The notes under the pieces are model-generated. The model saw only the letters and a program-made list of their open reading frames with translations. It did not search any database and had not been told where the DNA came from. Made by a program: the position numbers and the translations under genes. A DNA stretch of 64,000 nt from contig NZ_BSTC01000008.1 in NCBI RefSeq assembly GCF_030269305.1, positions 186,001-250,000 of the forward strand, in the 5' to 3' direction. This document shows positions 41,999-49,825 of this stretch, piece by piece (position 1 is the stretch's first letter; every line of letters starts with the position of its first letter). Origin of the DNA: Kineosporia sp. NBRC 101731. GTDB taxonomy: Bacteria; Actinomycetota; Actinomycetes; Actinomycetales; Kineosporiaceae.

Positions 41999-43624
41999 AT
42001 GACCGTGCACTCCCCTCTGAAGTTCATCACCGATCTCCGGATCGGCCTCAAGATCCTGATACTGGCCCTGATCGCCGTCATCCTCACCGCTGCGGTGGGG
42101 TGGACCGGTCAGCACGCCCTGAACCAGGTGCAGAAGTCCGGCGAGTACGTCGTCGATGTCACCGCCGAGGGGAGCCAGGCAATTCTCTCCGCCCGGTCCA
42201 ACTACAGCGGCTTTCGACGGTTCGTCTATGCCACCGTGATCGCCCCGGACGCCGAAACTCGCGACAGCTTCCTCGAGAGCGCGAAAGAGAACTACGACGA
42301 AGCGCTCGCAGAGATGAAGCAGCTCCAGACGCTGGATCTTCCGGCCGCCGACCTGGCCGTCGTGACGGACAAACTGATTCCGGCGACCGAGAAGACCTGG
42401 ACGATGTGGCAGGACGAACTTCTGCCCACCGCATCGCTGCTCAACTTGGGCCGCGGCCGGATCGACGCCTATGTCGCCAAGGTCCGCGCTGACTTCGACC
42501 CGCTGGCCAACGACGTCCGGGACCAGATCGCGGTCATCACCGCGAGCCTGGACAAGTCGATGACCGACCAGTCGGACGCCTCGGCCTCCGACGCCAAGAG
42601 CGCCGCGATCCGGATCTGGGTGATCACGGTCCTCGGCGCGGTGCTGCTCTTCGCCGTCGGGTTGTGGATCGCCCGGATGGTGTCCGGCCCGGTGAACCGG
42701 TTGCGCCTGGCGCTGGTGGCGCTGTCCGAGGGCGACCTCACCGTGGCAGCCGACGTGGGGGGCCGCGACGAGATCGGCCAGATGGCCACGGCCCTGAACG
42801 AGGCCCGGGATTCCCTGCGCGCGGCCATGATCCAGATCAACGGAACATCGGGGACGCTCTCCGACGCCTCTCACAGTCTGGGCTCCATCTCCGCGCAGAT
42901 CTCCGCGAACGCCGAGGCGACGTCCCGGCAGGCCTCCGGCCTGGCCGGTACCGCGAACGAGGTGTCGGGGAACGTGCAGACGGTGGCCGCCGGCACGGAG
43001 GAGATGACGGCGAGCATCCGGGAGATCGCCTCGTCATCGGCTCAGGCCGTCCGGGTGGCCGCCAGCGCGGTCAACGAGGCGGTCACGGCCCGGGCGACCG
43101 TCGGGAAGCTGGGTGACTCCAGCGAGGAGATCGGCAATGTGGTCAAGGCGATCACCTCGATCGCCGAACAGACCAATCTGCTGGCGCTGAACGCGACCAT
43201 CGAGGCGGCCCGGGCCGGGGAGGCGGGCAAGGGCTTCGCCGTCGTCGCCGAGGAGGTGAAGCAACTGGCCCAGGAGACGGCCCGCGCCACCGAGGACATC
43301 TCTCGCCGGGTCGAGACGATCCAGGCAGACACCCAGGAGGCGGTCAACGCGATCGCCCGCATCTCGCAGACGATCGAGGACGTCAACTCGTACCAGACCA
43401 CGATCGCCTCGGCGGTCGAGGAGCAGACCGCCACCACGTCGGAGATCTCCCGGAGCATCACCGAGGCGGCGGCGGGATCGGCCAATATCGCCGCGAGCGT
43501 GGACTCGGTGGCCGGGGCCGCCCAGGCCTCGGGGGAAAGCATCGGCCAGGCCGAGCGGGCCGCAGGGGAGCTCGCAGGACTGTCGGGTGAGCTCCGTCAG
43601 CTGGTCTCCCGGTTCCGGCTGTGA
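41999..43624 (+). CDS. methyl-accepting chemotaxis receptor
   Basis: A 541-residue chemoreceptor. Transmembrane helix 1 (residues 18-40) and helix 2 (near 200-222) flank a helical periplasmic-side sensor domain of the four-helix-bundle type. A HAMP domain follows ([18 protein letters not shown]). The signalling hairpin contains the conserved tip [20 protein letters not shown] then [18 protein letters not shown]. The C-terminus ends [10 protein letters not shown], without the NWETF pentapeptide. GGAAGG lies six bases before the ATG. It is the first gene of a chemotaxis cluster. Confidence 0.95.
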   Translation: MTVHSPLKFITDLRIGLKILILALIAVILTAAVGWTGQHALNQVQKSGEYVVDVTAEGSQAILSARSNYSGFRRFVYATVIAPDAETRDSFLESAKENYDEALAEMKQLQTLDLPAADLAVVTDKLIPATEKTWTMWQDELLPTASLLNLGRGRIDAYVAKVRADFDPLANDVRDQIAVITASLDKSMTDQSDASASDAKSAAIRIWVITVLGAVLLFAVGLWIARMVSGPVNRLRLALVALSEGDLTVAADVGGRDEIGQMATALNEARDSLRAAMIQINGTSGTLSDASHSLGSISAQISANAEATSRQASGLAGTANEVSGNVQTVAAGTEEMTASIREIASSSAQAVRVAASAVNEAVTARATVGKLGDSSEEIGNVVKAITSIAEQTNLLALNATIEAARAGEAGKGFAVVAEEVKQLAQETARATEDISRRVETIQADTQEAVNAIARISQTIEDVNSYQTTIASAVEEQTATTSEISRSITEAAAGSANIAASVDSVAGAAQASGESIGQAERAAGELAGLSGELRQLVSRFRL

Positions 43625-43845
43625 CGAGATCTGATGCCACTCCTCGTCCAGCGGCTCCGGGGAGCAGCGGCCGGACGGGTGGCACGGCAGCGTGGAGCAA
43701 AAACTCGAACACGCTGAGTGTTCAGTCGTCGCAGATCGTTGCCGATGGGCTGGGGACGATCCAGGCCGCCCCAACGGCCGGTGCCCAACCGAAAGGCTCC
43801 AGGAACTACCCCGTACGTCAGCTGGTGTCCCGCTTCCGGCTGTAA
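43621..43845 (+). pseudogene. remnant carrying a second receptor C-terminus
   Basis: The last 30 bases (43816-43845) match the last 30 bases of the receptor gene (43595-43624) at 27 positions and end with the same QLVSRFRL plus stop. The 190 bp before them do not resemble a receptor. This looks like the tail of a duplicated receptor gene left after deletion. An open frame does run through it from 43621, overlapping the receptor stop, but I do not believe it is functional. Confidence 0.4.
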
Positions 43846-43908
43846 ACCACTGAAACGCAACCGAAATCCCATCAGCTGAGATCAGCATGAAAGAGAGATA
43901 GGCGGATC

Positions 43909-44280
43909 ATGCAGGCACTAGTCGTCGACGACTCGCGGGTGATGCGGACCATCCTGACCAAACTCCTCACCAACCTGAACTTCGATGTGGTTCAGGCCGG
44001 CGACGGAGCGGAGGCTCTGGCCGCACTCGATGCCGGGGCCCGTCCGGAGGTCGCGCTCGTGGACTGGAACATGCCGGTCATGGACGGGCTGACCTTCATC
44101 AAGAAGGTCCGGCAGAACCCGGAGTACCGGGACGTGGTGCTGATGATGGTCACCACCGAGAGCGAACAGAACAACATCGTGCGGGCGCTCGCCGCCGGTG
44201 CGCACGAGTACGTGATCAAGCCGTTCACCGACGAGGTCATTGCCGAGAAGCTGGAGATGCTGGGACTGATCGAGCGATGA
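43909..44280 (+). CDS. cheY: CheY-like single-domain response regulator
   Basis: A 123-residue receiver without an output domain. ALVVDDSRVMR supplies the acidic pocket, VALVDWNMPVMDGL the phospho-acceptor Asp, VTTESEQ the Thr and YVIKPF the conserved Lys. It would carry the signal from a CheA kinase to the flagellar motor. GAGAGATAGGCGGATC precedes the ATG. No CheA gene lies in the window, so the kinase must be encoded elsewhere. Confidence 0.93.
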   Translation: MQALVVDDSRVMRTILTKLLTNLNFDVVQAGDGAEALAALDAGARPEVALVDWNMPVMDGLTFIKKVRQNPEYRDVVLMMVTTESEQNNIVRALAAGAHEYVIKPFTDEVIAEKLEMLGLIER

Positions 44281-44323
44281 GCACACCGGAAGAGTTAGCA
44301 GTGGGTGAAGGGAGATCTCGCCG

Positions 44324-45151
44324 ATGAGTATCGCGACCACGGACTTCGCTTTCGTGGCCGACCTGGTGCGCCAGCGCAGTGCCATTGATCTGCAGCCTGG
44401 CAAGGAGTACCTGGTGGAGTCCCGACTGGTGCCGCTGATGCGGACCAGCGGGGAGAGCGATCTTGCCGCTTTCGTCGCCCGGCTGCGCCGCGGCGATTCA
44501 CAGCTGATCGCCTCGGTCATCGACGCGCTCACCACCAATGAGACCCTGTGGTTCCGGGACACGGCCCCTTTCGACGTCTTCACCAAGCAGCTGCTGCCGG
44601 ATGTGGCCAAGACGTCGCTGACCAAGAAGATCACCGTGTGGTCGGCAGCCTGCTCCTCCGGTCAGGAGGGCTACTCGCTGGCCATGCTGCTGCTCGACTG
44701 GCTGCCCCGGAACCCGGGTTTCGATGCCAAGATCGTCGGCACGGACATCTCGCACAAGATGGTCGAGCGGGCCGGCGCGGGTAAGTACTCGCAGCTGGAG
44801 ATCAACCGCGGTCTGCGGGTTCCCTACCTGGTCAAGTATTTCGACCAGGTAGGCCGGGACTGGGTACTGAAGAAGGAGGTTCGCGATCTGGCGACCTTCA
44901 AGTGGGGAAACCTGGCCCAGCCACCGGTCGGCCATCCGCAGTGCGACATCATCTTCCTGCGGAACGTGCTGATCTACTTCGACCCGCCCACCAAGAAGCG
45001 CGTCATCGAGAACTGCCGGTCGGTGCTGCGTCCGGGCGGTTACCTGGTGCTGGGGGGCGCCGAGACCGCTCCGTCGCTGGGTCCCAACTGGAAGCGGGTG
45101 GACGTGGACCGAGCGGTCGTGTTCCAGCACCTGGGAAATGGAGCATCATGA
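44324..45151 (+). CDS. cheR: CheR chemotaxis protein methyltransferase
   Basis: A 275-residue S-adenosylmethionine-dependent enzyme that methylates Glu residues of the receptors. The N-terminal helical domain ends around residue 80 (TTNETLWFRD). The SAM site is visible as VWSAACSSGQEGYSLAM, and the catalytic core as IVGTDISHKMVERA and CDIIFLRNVLIYFD. GGGAGATCTCGCCG precedes the ATG. It overlaps the next gene by four bases (ATGA). Confidence 0.95.
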   Translation: MSIATTDFAFVADLVRQRSAIDLQPGKEYLVESRLVPLMRTSGESDLAAFVARLRRGDSQLIASVIDALTTNETLWFRDTAPFDVFTKQLLPDVAKTSLTKKITVWSAACSSGQEGYSLAMLLLDWLPRNPGFDAKIVGTDISHKMVERAGAGKYSQLEINRGLRVPYLVKYFDQVGRDWVLKKEVRDLATFKWGNLAQPPVGHPQCDIIFLRNVLIYFDPPTKKRVIENCRSVLRPGGYLVLGGAETAPSLGPNWKRVDVDRAVVFQHLGNGAS

Positions 45152-45666
45152 TCGATCCCGCTGAACTGGCCGCATCCCAGGCTGATCTGGAGATGCTGCT
45201 CGTCGAGATGATCGCCTCGGTCCTCGGTGAGCAGGCGGAGCCGACGGCGGAGCCGCTGCCGGCGGCCGTCGGCCTGGCGGTGTCCCGCCTGGTGATCCAG
45301 GACCCGCAGGACGGCTCGTTCCTGGGGGTCGACGTGCGCGCCGAGGGCAACCTCATCACGACGCTCGCGGCGACCCTGCTGGGGGTGGCTGAGCCGGCGC
45401 CGGACGACATGCTCGACGTGATCGCCGAACTCGGCAACATCGCTGCGGGTAACGTGAAGTCGCTGCTGTGTCACAACGGTCAGCTGTCGCTGCCCGCCCC
45501 GCAGCTCGCCTTCGAGCACGAGGGCGACTCACCGGACGCGATCCGGGCCGGCGCGAGCCTGCTCGGCAACGTGATGGAACTCGTGGTGATGCCGTTGCAC
45601 TCGGCCGATGCGAAGACCCGGTGGCCGTCCGGGTCGGCGCAGCACTCGGCGGAGGTCGGCGTCTGA
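45148..45666 (+). CDS. CheX/CheC-like chemotaxis phosphatase homologue
   Basis: A 172-residue protein. The segment DDMLDVIAELGNIAAGNVKSLL contains the E-x2-N pair of CheX/CheC/FliY phosphatases, which remove the phosphate from CheY. Only one such motif is present, as in CheX. The rest is beta-alpha-beta without clear features. ATGA overlap with cheR makes it part of the same operon, which supports a role in turning off CheY. Confidence 0.75.
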   Translation: MIDPAELAASQADLEMLLVEMIASVLGEQAEPTAEPLPAAVGLAVSRLVIQDPQDGSFLGVDVRAEGNLITTLAATLLGVAEPAPDDMLDVIAELGNIAAGNVKSLLCHNGQLSLPAPQLAFEHEGDSPDAIRAGASLLGNVMELVVMPLHSADAKTRWPSGSAQHSAEVGV

Positions 45667-45683
45667 GCGGCTCTGACGCACGA

Positions 45684-45716
45684 AACTGGCCGGCACCCTC
45701 GGGGCGCCGGCCAGTT
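45684..45716 (+). terminator. terminator after the chemotaxis operon
   Basis: AACTGGCCGGC (45684-45694) pairs with 45706-45716 around an 11-base loop. It lies between the CheX-like gene and a convergent tetR gene and can serve both. Confidence 0.75.
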
Positions 45717-45720
45717 CTCG

Positions 45721-46371
45721 TCATTTCTGGGGGCGTTTGTGCGCGTCGGCGATGCGCTGCAACTGCTCGTCGCTGATCGCCGGGCGACTGCTGGGCGCCG
45801 GGTCGATGCGCAGGGCAGCCAGGTGCAGGTCGAGGTGACGCTGCCAGGCATCCGGAGCGCTCTGCCCGGTCACCGCGACGATGCCGCGCAGGGCCCACAT
45901 CAGGGCCCGGACGTCACCGAACGCGACGCCGGGGCTGATCCGGCCGTGCTCGAAGGCCTGAGCGTGCAGATCGGCGATCAGCGCGTTGAGCTGTTGCTGG
46001 TGGGTCTCGTTGCCCGGACTGAAAAGCTTGGCCGAGTAACCGTGATGCCGGGCCAGCGAACGGCCGAAGGCCCGTAGGAAGGTCTCCAGCCCGTTGCCGT
46101 GCTCGTCTTCCAGACCGGCCCGGGCGGTGCTGATCAGCTCGTCCAGGATGATCCGGACCAGCTCGTCGACCAGAGCCTGCTTGTTCGGGTAGTGCCGGTA
46201 CAGCGTGCCGACGCCGACGCCGGCCCGGGAGGCGATCTGCTCCATGCTGGCTTCGACACCGGACTCGGAGATCACGTCCCGGGCCGCGGCCAGCACGGCC
46301 TCCGAGTTGCGCGCCGCGTCTCTGCGCATCGGGCGCTCGGTGGCCCCCACTGGAGCGTCAATCCCGTTCAT
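45721..46371 (-). CDS. TetR-family regulator coupled to an MFS exporter
   Basis: A 216-residue repressor. VEASMEQIASRAGVGVGTLYRHYPNKQALV is the TetR helix-turn-helix. The gene overlaps the 3' end of the MFS gene by 14 bases and is read after it. No ribosome-binding site is clear for ATG 46371; ATG 46326 is an alternative. It probably represses the MFS operon and so itself through the paired operators upstream of the MFS gene. The C-terminal domain is Arg-rich. Confidence 0.88.
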   Translation of the reverse strand: MNGIDAPVGATERPMRRDAARNSEAVLAAARDVISESGVEASMEQIASRAGVGVGTLYRHYPNKQALVDELVRIILDELISTARAGLEDEHGNGLETFLRAFGRSLARHHGYSAKLFSPGNETHQQQLNALIADLHAQAFEHGRISPGVAFGDVRALMWALRGIVAVTGQSAPDAWQRHLDLHLAALRIDPAPSSRPAISDEQLQRIADAHKRPQK

Positions 46372-47908
46372 CAACCACGAGCGTACCGCCCGCGACCAGC
46401 GCGAGTTCGGGGGTTTCGGTGGTGATCGGGGTCCCCCCAACCCTTCGGGCACGGGAGGTGCCCCCAGAGGTGCGCGCGGTGGTCACGGCCCGCACCTTCG
46501 GCCGCAGATCGGGGATCAGCAGCCCGGCCAGCGTGGCCAGTACGAGAGCACCGCTCAGCAGGGCGAAGCCGACCGTGTAGCCGGATTCCTCCGGGAACCC
46601 GCCGGTCCCGGTGTGGGCGGTGACCACACTGGCCATCACGGCCGAGCCGATGGCGCCACCGATGGTGCGGATGTTGGCGTTCATGCCGCTCGCCACCCCG
46701 GTCTGCTCCTGCGGCACGCCCTGCACGATCAGCCCTGACATCGCCGAGAAGACCCAGCCCATACCGAATCCGAAGAGGGCACAGCCGATCAGGATCTGGC
46801 TGATGTGGTCGTGGGCGAAGGCGAACATCATCATCGAGAGGGTGGTGATCGCGCACCCGGCCACGGTGAACCACTTACCGCCATAGCGGGCCGAGAGCTT
46901 GCCGGACAGGATGCCGGTGGGCAGCTGGACGAGGCACTGGGGCGCCAGCAGCAGGCCGGAGAGGGTGATGCCGACGCCGAAGCCGTACCCGGCCCCGACC
47001 GGCGTCTGCAGCAGCTGCGGCAGGAAGCCGAACACCGCGTACATCGCCACGCCCAGCAGCAGGGCCACCAGGTTCGCCGTCCAGACCGGGCGCCGGCGCA
47101 TCATCCGCATGTCGATCAGCGGTGTGGTGGCGCGAGTCTCGGCCAGGACCCAGAGGCCGGCGAGCACTGCCGCACCGGCGGTCAGACCGAGCACCGCCGG
47201 TGACACCCAGCCCCAGGACGAGGCCTGGCTGAGTGCCAGCAGCAGGCAGACCAGCCAGCCGGACAGCAACAGCGCCGGGCGCCAGGAGATCCGGCCGGGC
47301 GATCGCACCGGGGACGCCGGGATCAGGAAGTGGGCGGCCACCGCGGCGCCCGCGGTCATGATCATCGGGATCCAGAACAGCCACCGGTAGCTCAGCGCGT
47401 CGACGATCGGGCCGGCGAGAACCAGGCCGATGCCGCTGCCGACCGCGGTCAGGGAGGCCAGGCTGCCGACCGCGCCGGTGACCCGGTGGGCGGGGTACTC
47501 GTCGCGGATGATGCCGAAGGCCAGGGGCAGGGCACCGCCTCCCAGGCCCTGGACCACCCGGGCGATGATCATCACGGCCAGGTTCGGGGCCAGGGCCGCG
47601 AGCAGCGAGCCGATCGCCAGCGCCATCAGCGTGGCGACGAAAACCCTTTCCTTGCCGACCAGGTCGCCCAGGCGTCCCATGATCGGCGTGGCCACCGAGG
47701 CGGACAGCAGGTAGGCGGTCAGGACCCAGGTGACGCCGGCCTGGGTGGTGCCGAGGTCGTGCTGGATGGTCGCCATCACCGGGATGACGAGCGACTGGAG
47801 CAGGGTGAAGGTTCCTACTCCGAGGGTCAGGACGGCGAAGGTGATGCCCGGGGGCGTGCGTCGGTGGTGTTCGCCCGGGATTCCGTTCTCGGGGAGGGTG
47901 GCCCGCAT
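46358..47908 (-). CDS. MFS exporter (DHA2-like)
   Basis: A 516-residue transporter with 14 helices; motif A is GRLGDLVGKERVF near residue 70, and ARVVQGLGGGALPLAFGI is typical of the family. ATG 47908 is chosen with AAGGAG four bases upstream; ATG 47911 is one codon earlier. The C-terminal tail after LRPKVRAVTTART is unusual: 11 codons (SGGTSRARRVGG) come from an in-frame short palindromic element at 46434-46466, then TPITTETPELALVAG ends the protein. The insertion is in the cytosolic tail and probably tolerated. Confidence 0.88.
   Translation of the reverse strand: MRATLPENGIPGEHHRRTPPGITFAVLTLGVGTFTLLQSLVIPVMATIQHDLGTTQAGVTWVLTAYLLSASVATPIMGRLGDLVGKERVFVATLMALAIGSLLAALAPNLAVMIIARVVQGLGGGALPLAFGIIRDEYPAHRVTGAVGSLASLTAVGSGIGLVLAGPIVDALSYRWLFWIPMIMTAGAAVAAHFLIPASPVRSPGRISWRPALLLSGWLVCLLLALSQASSWGWVSPAVLGLTAGAAVLAGLWVLAETRATTPLIDMRMMRRRPVWTANLVALLLGVAMYAVFGFLPQLLQTPVGAGYGFGVGITLSGLLLAPQCLVQLPTGILSGKLSARYGGKWFTVAGCAITTLSMMMFAFAHDHISQILIGCALFGFGMGWVFSAMSGLIVQGVPQEQTGVASGMNANIRTIGGAIGSAVMASVVTAHTGTGGFPEESGYTVGFALLSGALVLATLAGLLIPDLRPKVRAVTTARTSGGTSRARRVGGTPITTETPELALVAGGTLVVDERD
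46434..46466. repeat. short palindromic element, copy 3 (in the MFS 3' end)
   Basis: 33 bp with CCCCCA and GGGAGGTGCCCCCA ends and a CCCTTCGGG-like centre. As 33 is a multiple of three, it keeps the MFS frame open and adds 11 residues. Confidence 0.8.
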
Positions 47909-47929
47909 CATGCTCCTTGTCGTTCGAAA

Positions 47930-47984
47930 CGGAACTGTGATTCCGCTCCAGGTCACCGTACCTGAGAGCGGAATATCGATTCCG
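47930..47984 (-). promoter_or_regulatory. two operators upstream of the MFS/TetR operon
   Basis: CGGAAC-TGTG-ATTCCG (47930-47945) and CGGAAT-ATCG-ATTCCG (47969-47984) are two copies of one 16-bp palindrome, 39 bp apart centre to centre. They lie just upstream of the MFS start and are the obvious sites for the TetR protein of the operon. Confidence 0.65.
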
Positions 47985-48009
47985 GTTCGTGCGCACCCTC
48001 GTCCTCAAT

Positions 48010-48025
48010 CGTGATCTACATCACA
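48010..48025 (+). promoter_or_regulatory. Crp/GlxR-like binding site
   Basis: CGTGA-TCTACA-TCACA differs by one base from the TGTGA-N6-TCACA consensus of cAMP-receptor-type proteins. It lies 90 bp upstream of the secreted hydrolase gene. TATTGCC at 48042 could be its -10 region. Confidence 0.45.
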
Positions 48026-48114
48026 GCGCGAGGTGGGCATCTATTGCCAACCGGACATGGCGGCGGAACACTCGGCGGGAGGACGAAGCGGGCTGAAGGC
48101 GATCAAGAGGGCAG

Positions 48115-49725
48115 ATGGTGAACAAGAAGATCGTGGTCATGACGGCCTCCGCCGCGCTGGTGGCCGCTTCGGCGGTGACCGGCTCGGTGGCGTGGGCCAG
48201 GGATTCCGGGAACGGCACGACGAACGCCGCACCTGCTGCGAGCACGGCACCGGTGGTGGCCGCGGCGTCGACGGCTGCCACCCAGGTGGCGTTCGACCCG
48301 AAGCCGATCACCTGGGGCAAGTGCGCGAGCGCCAACCTGAAATCGCTCGGTGCCCAGTGCGGCTACCTGACGGTTCCGCTCGACTACGACAAGCCCCGGG
48401 GCAAGAAGATCAAGATCGCCGTCTCGCGGGTCAAGCACACCGTGAAGAAGGCCAAGTACCAGGGCGCGATGCTGGTCAACCCGGGTGGCCCGGGCGGTTC
48501 CGGCCTGACGCTCTCGTCGCTGGGGCAGTACGTGCCGGACAACGTCGGTGACGCCTACGACTGGATCGGGTTCGACCCGCGGGGCGTCGGCTCCAGCAAG
48601 CCCGCGCTCAGCTGTGACGGTAGCTACTTCTCGTACGACCGGCCGCAGTACGTGCCGAAGACGGCCAAGGCCGAACAGGTTTGGCTGAAGCGCTCGAAGG
48701 CTTACGCGAAGGCCTGTGCCAAGGCCGGCGGTGCGCTGCTGGACAACCTGAAGACCACGGACAACGTCAAGGACATGGACGTCCTGCGGAAGGCGCTGGG
48801 CCAGAAGAAGATCAACTTCTACGGCTTCTCGTACGGCAGCTACCTCGGTCAGGTCTACGCCACGCAGTACCCGACCCGGGTGCGGCGCATGGTGCTCGAC
48901 GGGGTGGTCGACCCGCGCAAGGTCTGGTATCAGGCGAACCTGGACCAGGACACCGCCTTCGACGCGGCCATGGACGTCTTCTTCACCTGGGTGGCGAAGA
49001 ACAACGCCACCTACAAGCTGGGTTCGACCGGTGCGGCCGTGAAGAAGCAGTACTACAAGCAGCTGGCCGCCCTGGACAAGAAGGCCGCGGGGGGCAAGAT
49101 CGGTGGGGACGAGTGGACAGACGTCTTCCTCGGCGCCGGTTACTTCACGCTCAGCTGGGAGGACACGGCGGATGCCTTCGCCGGCTGGGTGCACGACGGT
49201 GACGCCAAGACGCTGAAATCGCTCTACGACGACGCGAACCCGCAGGGCAAGGGCCAGGACAACGGCTTCGCGATGTACCTGGCCACCCAGTGCTCCGACG
49301 TGAAATGGCCGACGAGCTGGGCGAAGTGGAAGAAGGACGCCAAGACCACGAACGCGCGGGCGCCGTTCATGACCTGGTCCAACGTCTGGTTCAACGCCCC
49401 GTGCATCTACTGGGACAGCGAGGTGGGCAAGACACCGGTCGTCGACGGTTCCCAGGCCCCCGCGACGCTGCTGATCTCCGAGACCCTCGATGCGGCAACG
49501 CCGTACGAGGGGGCCCTCGAGGTGCGCAGCCGCTTCCCCCGGTCGGCCCTGATCGAGGGGGTCGGTGGTACCACCCACGCCGGCTCGCTGAACGGTGTCG
49601 CCTGCACGGACGACGCGGTCGCCGCGTATCTGAAGAACGGCACGCTGCCCACGCGGGTGAAGGGCCGGACGTCGGACAAGAAGTGCGACCCGGTGCCGCA
49701 GCCGGTGGTGGGCAAGAACACCTGA
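48115..49725 (+). CDS. secreted alpha/beta-hydrolase, tripeptidyl aminopeptidase-like
   Basis: A 536-residue exported serine hydrolase. The signal peptide covers residues 1-28 (TASAALVAASAVTGSVAWA). The oxyanion-hole segment is LVNPGGPGGSGL, the nucleophile Ser is in FYGFSYGSYLG, the Asp in LLISETLDAATPYEGA and the His in GVGGTTHAGSL. The C-terminal part is the TAP-like domain. Such enzymes remove peptides from the N-terminus of proteins outside the cell. AAGAGGGCAG precedes the ATG. It is divergent from the MFS operon and probably under a Crp-like protein. Confidence 0.9.
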   Translation: MVNKKIVVMTASAALVAASAVTGSVAWARDSGNGTTNAAPAASTAPVVAAASTAATQVAFDPKPITWGKCASANLKSLGAQCGYLTVPLDYDKPRGKKIKIAVSRVKHTVKKAKYQGAMLVNPGGPGGSGLTLSSLGQYVPDNVGDAYDWIGFDPRGVGSSKPALSCDGSYFSYDRPQYVPKTAKAEQVWLKRSKAYAKACAKAGGALLDNLKTTDNVKDMDVLRKALGQKKINFYGFSYGSYLGQVYATQYPTRVRRMVLDGVVDPRKVWYQANLDQDTAFDAAMDVFFTWVAKNNATYKLGSTGAAVKKQYYKQLAALDKKAAGGKIGGDEWTDVFLGAGYFTLSWEDTADAFAGWVHDGDAKTLKSLYDDANPQGKGQDNGFAMYLATQCSDVKWPTSWAKWKKDAKTTNARAPFMTWSNVWFNAPCIYWDSEVGKTPVVDGSQAPATLLISETLDAATPYEGALEVRSRFPRSALIEGVGGTTHAGSLNGVACTDDAVAAYLKNGTLPTRVKGRTSDKKCDPVPQPVVGKNT

Positions 49726-49751
49726 TCCGCAGCATCCGCAGCATCCGCAGC
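49725..49751 (+). repeat. three 9-bp tandem units overlapping a stop codon
   Basis: ATCCGCAGC occurs three times in a row and begins with the last base of the hydrolase stop codon. As with the 19-bp array at 5053, the repeat starts at the end of a gene. Confidence 0.7.
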
Positions 49752-49761
49752 ACGGCCCCGT

Positions 49762-49807
49762 CGTGATCGGGCCGGCGTTCCCCGGGGGAAATGCCGGCCC
49801 GATCACG
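49762..49807. terminator. bidirectional terminator between convergent genes
   Basis: A perfect 15-bp outer stem (49762-49776 with 49793-49807) has a further TTCCCC/GGGGAA inside. It ends in CGTGATC/GATCACG, the same outermost bases as the long palindromic repeats, but has no GTTCTAGAAC core. Confidence 0.85.
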
Positions 49808-49825
49808 ACAACGACGCCAGAGGCT

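Noticed and set aside
39581-42874. A very long open frame on the minus strand opposite the second mmpL and the chemoreceptor
   Set aside because: It is antisense to two well-supported genes and encodes His/Arg/Asp/Gly-rich text without domains. This is the expected result of GC-rich third codon positions.
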